A stretch of DNA of 64,000 nucleotides from Nectonema munidae (taxonomy: Eukaryota > Nematomorpha > Nectonematoida > Nectonematidae): positions 248,001 through 312,000 of the forward strand of contig JAUIRK010000008.1 in assembly GCA_030549495.1 (NCBI GenBank). The letters are read 5' to 3'. Below the pieces are notes generated by a model. It had not been told where the DNA came from, did no database searches, and saw nothing but the letters and a program-made list of their open reading frames with translations. Positions 62,401 through 64,000 of the stretch are shown piece after piece; positions within the stretch are counted from its first letter, which is position 1, and each line of letters starts with the position of its first letter. Position numbers and translations under genes: made by a program.

Positions 62401-63211
62401 TGTCTTCGTGACGCCTAATTGTTTTAGATTCGCTTTTTTAACCTCTGAAGAATAAAAAGAATCATTACTTGATACAAAAATTTATTTTGTTCCCATCATT
62501 TCATACTATTTTCTTTTTAAAAATCTTTTCATTCATGCCTGAAATCCATTCCTTCAGAAGAAGGATCATTCCTTCTTCTTTTTATATTATTATGTAGAGA
62601 GTCATATTTGATTATAATAAAAATTTATTAGTGTCTGCTGGCTCATCCTATTTATCACCTATTTTTAATAGAATTCGCTGACAATCAGTAATTAGAAGTT
62701 TGTTAACTTCTAAAACTTAATTTCATCCCATTTGACAATTTTTTTTTCGTTTAGTGGCATTTCGTCTCTGATTATGTCTCCTGGTGGTCAGTTGTTTTAT
62801 TTGGCGTACCCAAGTTTATTTCATCACTTGTCCATCTCTTCCAGCATCAATTTGGGCGTTGAAGTCAAGATAATGCGAAATAGTTTCGATCCTCGAGAAT
62901 CTTCTTTGTCCGTCAATAGCAACTTTGGAAGTGAAGATAACTTGTGTGTTTCTCTCAATAACAAATTGAGTGTGAGTAATTGTTCATTGGACGGAAGTGT
63001 TCCCACTTTTTACAATAATGGCGCCAAAGAAAATTTAACGAGTAAACAAAATAACAACGATTCTTCTTCGGAAATAGGTCGTGAATCAGGCACAAAAGTT
63101 ATCTCTGAAGTTCACCATACAAAATATCAAGCCAAGAAAGCTTTCATTCAAAATGGTGAGAATGTGTCCGAAAATTGCGTGCTTGAATGTTTTAGAGAGC
63201 AGAAATTTTAA
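38356..63211 (+). CDS. l(2)gl: Lethal giant larvae (LLGL) orthologue, WD40 polarity protein, 17 coding exons
   Basis: Exons: 38356-38448, 42119-42216, 44971-45043, 45108-45337, 47466-47603, 47660-47810, 49641-49767, 49827-49890, 51011-51150, 51204-51498, 52365-52784, 53684-53913, 55393-55567, 55627-55840, 57010-57204, 61270-61619, 62755-63211. The join is 3,450 nt: 1,149 residues and a stop, close to fly l(2)gl (1,161) and human LLGL1 (1,064). L(2)gl is a double beta-propeller protein of the basolateral cortex that opposes aPKC and Par6 in polarity and asymmetric division. Diagnostic blocks are HGYPHKPTAATFDP, FGAPGVEF, VGGMSRTEHDD, VLEEEFIILDL, TGHENGNVKFW, FDPFSEDPRLG and IASEEQIK. The aPKC cluster RKSLRKSLRQSFRRIRK (about residues 709-725) matches human LLGL1 nearly exactly. 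Tomosyn is excluded by this cluster and by the lack of a SNARE tail. Two piggyBac elements and one hAT MITE sit in its introns. Confidence 0.96.
38449..41508. other. l(2)gl intron 1, mostly unassigned
   Basis: Contains the second CAGGGGTG repeat (38728-38790). The open frame at 40011-40331 has no recognisable family. CCAGGGAGATC occurs twice (39232 and 39350), marking a short local duplication. Otherwise AT-rich. Confidence 0.4.
38728..38790 (+). repeat. CAGGGGTG repeat, copy 2
   Basis: Same orientation as the copy at 35461-35528: AGGGGTGGGAATGGGATAGA, a three-base deletion, then ACGATTTTATAACATTTTTT. Confidence 0.65.
41509..41760. mobile_element. hAT-type MITE, copy 2
   Basis: Perfect CAGGGCCGGCC at the left and GGCCGGCCCTG at the right. 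A perfect 8-bp duplication GTTCTACT flanks it (41501-41508, 41761-41768). Its body matches copy 1 at 6613-6889 closely but lacks about 25 bases near the left end. It lies in l(2)gl intron 1. Confidence 0.95.
42119..42216 (+). CDS. l(2)gl: l(2)gl exon 2
   Basis: Acceptor CTGTTTAG, donor GTAATT, phase 2 out. Reads DVFHGYPHKPTAATFDPS then LLLICTKSGLIH, matching HGFPHKPSALAYDP and IGTATGALKVFG of fly l(2)gl. First WD blade. Confidence 0.93.
42517..44581 (+). mobile_element. piggyBac element 2, nearly complete but frame-broken
   Basis: Flanked by TTAA (42513-42516, 44582-44585). Ends are CACTAGAAGGACC and GGCCCTTCTAGTG. The plus strand, from ATG 42835 to TAA near 44435, encodes an acidic head, SKAWGCEIFPSTMARTRF, TVDEQLMPCKSRC, ITCDNYFTSLNLAVQL and SGVDVFDQM. 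These hold the three catalytic aspartates of piggyBac. A cysteine-rich tail follows (CSNKNCKN, CCGCKKPICGTCG, CKTC). There are several frame breaks. The palindrome CGTCAATTGACG occurs 24 bases from the left end, again 177 bases further in, and 49 bases from the right end. It lies in l(2)gl intron 2. Confidence 0.95.
44971..45043 (+). CDS. l(2)gl: l(2)gl exon 3
   Basis: Acceptor GTTTTTTTAG. Reads FGAPGVEFRASCDKPIK then QIHFLSQ; human LLGL1 has YGAPGVEF and QMHFLTGQG. The best homology join uses a GC donor (CAG before GCACTT, intron 45044-45107). A GT alternative at 45062 would add six residues in frame. Confidence 0.88.
45108..45337 (+). CDS. l(2)gl: l(2)gl exon 4
   Basis: Acceptor CTTATAG, donor GTAATC. 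Opens GKYLVLTEDNTLQLWAIS, matching GRLLSLLDDSSLHLWEI in LLGL1. A less conserved loop follows, ending LPFVPQTP. Confidence 0.92.
45338..47465. other. l(2)gl intron 4, nothing recognised
   Basis: AT-rich with simple A/T tracts. TGACGTCA-like octamers near 45936 and 47308 are noted only as possible chance sites. Confidence 0.35.
47466..47603 (+). CDS. l(2)gl: l(2)gl exon 5
   Basis: Acceptor GTTTCAG, donor GTATGT (strong consensus, phase 2). Reads DDSITYCFVLGHSSQIWI then GTECGNIHVYSF, matching LLWIGTEGGNIYQLDL of fly l(2)gl. A 56-bp intron follows. Confidence 0.92.
47660..47810 (+). CDS. l(2)gl: l(2)gl exon 6
   Basis: Acceptor TTTATAG, donor GTAAAC. Reads VSYKLAVSSIEFIFSM then VIGFTKGLMIVWDSSKKS, aligning with ESLQGHLRDP and IGYSRGLLVIWNQASQ of LLGL1. 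Confidence 0.92.
47811..49640. other. l(2)gl intron 6, nothing recognised
   Basis: AT-rich throughout. No open frame, repeat pair or RNA gene could be supported. Confidence 0.35.
49641..49767 (+). CDS. l(2)gl: l(2)gl exon 7
   Basis: Acceptor TTCTTTAG, donor GTTGCA. Reads QLEDACWCPDLDTLFITS then HNNGSYCLWDI, matching QLESLCWGRDSSTVVSS and HSDGSYAVWSV. The VKPYG at its end starts the conserved YGPxPCK segment, split by a 59-bp intron. Confidence 0.92.
49827..49890 (+). CDS. l(2)gl: l(2)gl exon 8 (64 bases)
   Basis: Acceptor GTTTCAG, donor GTACTT. Reads TNCKPITTVLRETILLKD, matching FPCKAINKILWRNCESG. It is found only by homology and phase, because it is too short to stand out as an open frame. 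Confidence 0.88.
50399..50790 (+). repeat. AT-rich dispersed repeat, copy 2
   Basis: Partner of 27061-27410. The two ends are well conserved and the centre is replaced or diverged. It lies in l(2)gl intron 8. Confidence 0.65.
51011..51150 (+). CDS. l(2)gl: l(2)gl exon 9
   Basis: Acceptor CACTTTAG, donor GTACTT. Reads KEIFVFVGGMSRTEHDDK then HVCYDVTSAIISILFLP. The family has FIIFSGGMPRASYGDR and LVTLDFTSRIIDFF. The next intron is only 53 bp. Confidence 0.94.
51204..51498 (+). CDS. l(2)gl: l(2)gl exon 10
   Basis: Acceptor GATTTAG, donor GTAAAT. Holds RYLCAVLEEEFIILDLIE and PYLFSIHASPV, then SAWPINGG and LFITG. These match AVLLEEELVVLDLQTP, PYLAPLHSSAI, SWPITGG and LLLTGHEDG. Confidence 0.95.
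52365..52784 (+). CDS. l(2)gl: l(2)gl exon 11
   Basis: Acceptor ATTTGTAG, donor GTTATT (weak, but the only one giving the right phase). Contains HENGNVKFWCISNGVLFK, an acidic loop, then FKKVGDFDPFSEDPRLG and CGGIAGHVIQI. The family has FRKVGCFDPYSDDPRLG and VAGTAGQVLVL. Confidence 0.94.
53684..53913 (+). CDS. l(2)gl: l(2)gl exon 12
   Basis: Acceptor ATATTTAAG. Reads DKFVWQGHSSLTP, later AQLSPPVPPSLINVTKNA and IGCTYGFILIDL, matching DGFVWKGHDQL and SHGFGLFDY. Two phase-1 donors are possible, after 53877 and after 53913. The longer form adds 12 codons and is used here. Confidence 0.88.
53914..55392. other. l(2)gl intron 12, nothing firm
   Basis: Holds an (AT)n run near 54056. The open frame at 54902-55120 fits no part of Lgl and no family I recognise. 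Confidence 0.35.
55393..55567 (+). CDS. l(2)gl: l(2)gl exon 13 (aPKC phosphorylation cluster)
   Basis: Acceptor TTTCTAAAG, donor GTTCAT. Encodes MRKSLRKSLRQSFRRIRK, close to VKSLKKSLRQSFRRIRK of LLGL1. The three serines (about residues 711, 715 and 719) are the sites where aPKC removes Lgl from the apical cortex. The arginine and lysine run also acts as the membrane-binding patch (family knowledge). A second in-phase acceptor, CAATTAG, could shorten the exon start. Confidence 0.93.
55627..55840 (+). CDS. l(2)gl: l(2)gl exon 14
   Basis: Acceptor GATTTTAG after a 59-bp intron, donor GTAAGA. Reads KVVKPSERKIEPRQPAN then NAGIVRCMLIAQTYIL and GLQCGKVLIYYL. LLGL1 has TPVQRRIEPRSADD, SGVVRCLYFADTFL and GTNSGSVFAY. 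Confidence 0.94.
56195..56835 (+). mobile_element. LINE 3' part (reverse transcriptase end), degraded
   Basis: Translates in shifting frames to VVVKGVELKEVNHFCYLGE, SSQCWALKEAEKSRLTLTEM, EMRMSRIMCDFSLKSG, and GRLKITWKEVVRIF with DEQNRENWKR. This is the YLGxxF, ETWALK, EMRMLRW and GRPxxTW series at the end of LINE reverse transcriptases. Its 3' noncoding end matches the fragment at 28795-29000, so both are one family. It lies in l(2)gl intron 14. Confidence 0.78.
57010..57204 (+). CDS. l(2)gl: l(2)gl exon 15
   Basis: Acceptor CTACTTTAG, donor GTAAGG, phase 0 at both ends. Contains LAKEIHLKHSAPVVFVAV and LPHKLIIASEEQIK, matching LAKEIQLKHRAPVVGI and HRVLIASEEQFK of fly l(2)gl. Confidence 0.94.
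57480..57930 (-). other. Unidentified coding-like fragment
   Basis: The minus strand is open from 57920 to 57654, including RRFFAQLRISVPTHPSNYGQ, less A/T-biased than nearby DNA. It lies in an intron beside LINE debris and ends near a CAACAACAACG-type repeat, so it may be the 3' part of another retroelement. No family could be assigned. Confidence 0.25.
58005..58408 (+). mobile_element. 5'-truncated LINE tail (RTE-like)
   Basis: An open frame at 58013-58360 reads KDRLTNDYLRRKMGMICI, ENRLRWFGHLERMDD, KRGRPKKTWMKAV, AQCRKTWKRSC and MANPG. This is the canonical C-terminus after a LINE reverse transcriptase. The copy ends in GATGATGATGAA, the short tandem tail common in RTE-type LINEs. It is still open and so probably young. 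It differs from the LINE at 56195-56835. Confidence 0.82.
58428..60609 (-). mobile_element. piggyBac element 3, nearly complete, few frame breaks
   Basis: The left end CACTAGAATGGCC and right end (inverted) CACTAGAATAGCC match. TTAA is present at 60610-60613 and damaged on the left. On the minus strand, transposase runs from MSENITFQDAS (ATG 60055-60057) through WKLFISEPMLRIIKRNTE, FRSTMSRNDFKFILQSLQ, LTIDEQLLPFKNRC, ITADNFFSSVALVQKL and KIGVDIVDLMLRKYTT to a cysteine-rich tail (CSNKECNN, CKDCLHTVCGSC, CKMC, stop near 58543). All three catalytic aspartates are visible. About three frame breaks. TGTCGAAATCGACA lies 24 bases from the right end and 45 from the left, and a related copy lies 177 bases inside. 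It lies in l(2)gl intron 15. Confidence 0.95.
60968..61130 (+). repeat. G-rich dispersed repeat, copy B
   Basis: Partner of 2808-2949: TTCAAGTACGTGG, a 14-G run, AAGAAAGTGTATACA, TTTCAAAGGAGTTTC and GACGGGCTTGGTTA. Same orientation. It lies just upstream of l(2)gl exon 16. Confidence 0.6.
61270..61619 (+). CDS. l(2)gl: l(2)gl exon 16
   Basis: Acceptor TTTCACTAG, donor GTAGCC. Reads IFYLPSLKSYCKYKITAT then EGCLLRKLALVSLS, a polar insert, and NFLACLTNFGEVCVYTLP with CLKKEDL. Matches VFTLPKVSAKTKFKLTAH, CLACLTNLGDVHVFSVP and IRKEDI. The upstream intron carries a LINE tail and a piggyBac element. Confidence 0.94.
62033..62275. mobile_element. pogo/Tigger-type MITE, copy 2 (inverted relative to copy 1)
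   Basis: The left end CACCCTGACTATCACTAAACC is homologous to the right end of copy 1. The interior shares AAAGTTTAATCTAAAATTTT-like sequence read on the minus strand. The right end GATATAGTCAACGTG is diverged. TA precedes it at 62031-62032. Confidence 0.6.
62755..63211 (+). CDS. l(2)gl: l(2)gl exon 17, C-terminus and stop
   Basis: Acceptor TTCGTTTAG. The junction forms NGISSLIMSPGGQLFYLA, like NGVSSLCFTNSGEALYMM in fly. A long serine- and asparagine-rich tail, typical of this family, runs to TAA 63209-63211. The usual GDxTVExVKDxL tail motif is not clear. A further 3' exon is possible but none was recognised. Confidence 0.88.
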
Positions 63212-64000
63212 CTTTCCAAAGTATTCCTTATCCAATCACAACTCAGCTTAGTAAATTCAAACGACTTCTTCTAGTCCAGGAATCCTATCAAAACATTCCA
63301 AAATCTCTGTTGCAAGCTGTATCATTCCGCTGTGTGTCGACGTCATCAGTAATTTCCTACTCCTCATCACATCAAATTTTCTAATACTTTTTTATGAATA
63401 CCTTTAGCACATTCTGTCCTAAAAAATTTACACACTTTGAATACTCACTATTGTGATTTTACTTTGGTTTTTTGTTATTTTATTCATTTTGAAACTTTAA
63501 TTCATTTTTACCCACGTGTATATAGGTTTATCTATTTATAAAATCATTCTTTTATCCATAAACATTTCCATAAGTTATTTTATTTCTAGTTTTAGAGTTT
63601 TTAACAATCTTTTACCAAAATAAATTTTTTGTTTTCAAAAAGCCTACATTATTTTTGGTGTACGGTAAATTTTGCGATGGTGGAATGCCTGATTATGACC
63701 ACTGCTAAAATAAGATAACTCTCAGAAACTATTGATTTAAATCAGTGATCAATATTTGCTTTTTTTTTATTAACTTTTAATCTACATGTGGCAATTTATT
63801 ACCTATATCAAATTAATGGTAAATTAATATAAAAAGTAACATAAAAATAATAATGATTTAAAAAAGAGAGTCATATATAAATAATATATTTGTTTATTCG
63901 ATGTTTTATCGACAGATATTTTTATTCGGCATTGAGTTGACCAAGAAACGCTATTTATATATACACCGCTTTCATATGCTGTTAAAATTTAGTGCTTTAT
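63212..64000. other. l(2)gl 3' untranslated region and downstream DNA
   Basis: No coding sequence recognised. The likely poly(A) signal is at 63619. Sequence after it is AT-rich with no feature I can support. Confidence 0.4.
63619..63624 (+). terminator. Candidate poly(A) signal of l(2)gl
   Basis: AATAAA lies 408 bases after the l(2)gl stop and is followed by T-rich DNA. Chance occurrence is possible. Confidence 0.4.

Noticed and set aside
42119-63211. Tomosyn (STXBP5) in place of Lgl
   Set aside because: The triple-serine aPKC cluster, EPRQ region and FDPFSEDPRLG block are Lgl-type, and there is no C-terminal SNARE motif.
1-64000. A hidden multi-gene system, CRISPR array, operon or secondary-metabolite cluster
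   Set aside because: All confident coding sequence is either one of the two host genes or transposon-derived. No array of regular repeats with unique spacers is present.

Overview
This window reads as nuclear DNA of a multicellular animal. It is very AT-rich, its genes are split by many spliceosomal introns, and it is packed with degraded transposons. An arthropod is most likely, from the protein affinities and the mix of piggyBac, pogo/Tigger, hAT and LINE debris. A copepod-like crustacean would fit, but the species is inference only.

Two conserved host genes lie head to tail on the + strand. The first (coding exons 7460-30452, 11 exons seen) is the orthologue of Lst2/ZFYVE28, an endosomal FYVE-domain protein that restrains EGF-receptor signalling. 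Its first roughly 12 codons were not found. The second (38356-63211, 17 exons, open through every splice junction, 1,149 codons predicted) is the orthologue of lethal giant larvae, l(2)gl/LLGL. This is a WD40 cell-polarity protein and aPKC substrate, and the triple-serine phosphorylation cluster is intact. Splice phases agree at all 26 introns. Two introns appear to use GC-AG boundaries. Intron length is bimodal, with six introns of 53-64 bp and the rest much longer.

The rest is mostly mobile-element debris. By position: a broken piggyBac (131-2567); a hAT MITE with 8-bp target duplication (6613-6889); hAT-like ends on both sides of Lst2 exon B (8524, 10056); a Tigger element (15401-17590); a transposase gene of unassigned family (about 19235-20848); a tRNA-derived SINE next to a pogo-type MITE (22674-23230); a 34-bp minisatellite ending in a Helitron-like terminus (25858-26138); LINE tails (28795-29000, 56195-56835, 58005-58408); a GC-rich Jerky/Tigger copy with a 17-C run (30890-32330); a GC-rich SINE-like block (32645-33185); a piggyBac remnant (35590-36910); a second hAT MITE copy (41509-41760); and two further piggyBac elements inside l(2)gl introns (42517-44581, 58428-60609).

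The most notable structure is shared by the three piggyBac elements with visible ends. Each has a short palindrome close to its terminus and a second copy of that palindrome 174-177 bp further in on the transposase-start side. The palindrome sequence differs between elements but the spacing is kept. No operons, CRISPR arrays, rRNA genes or confident intact tRNA genes were seen.
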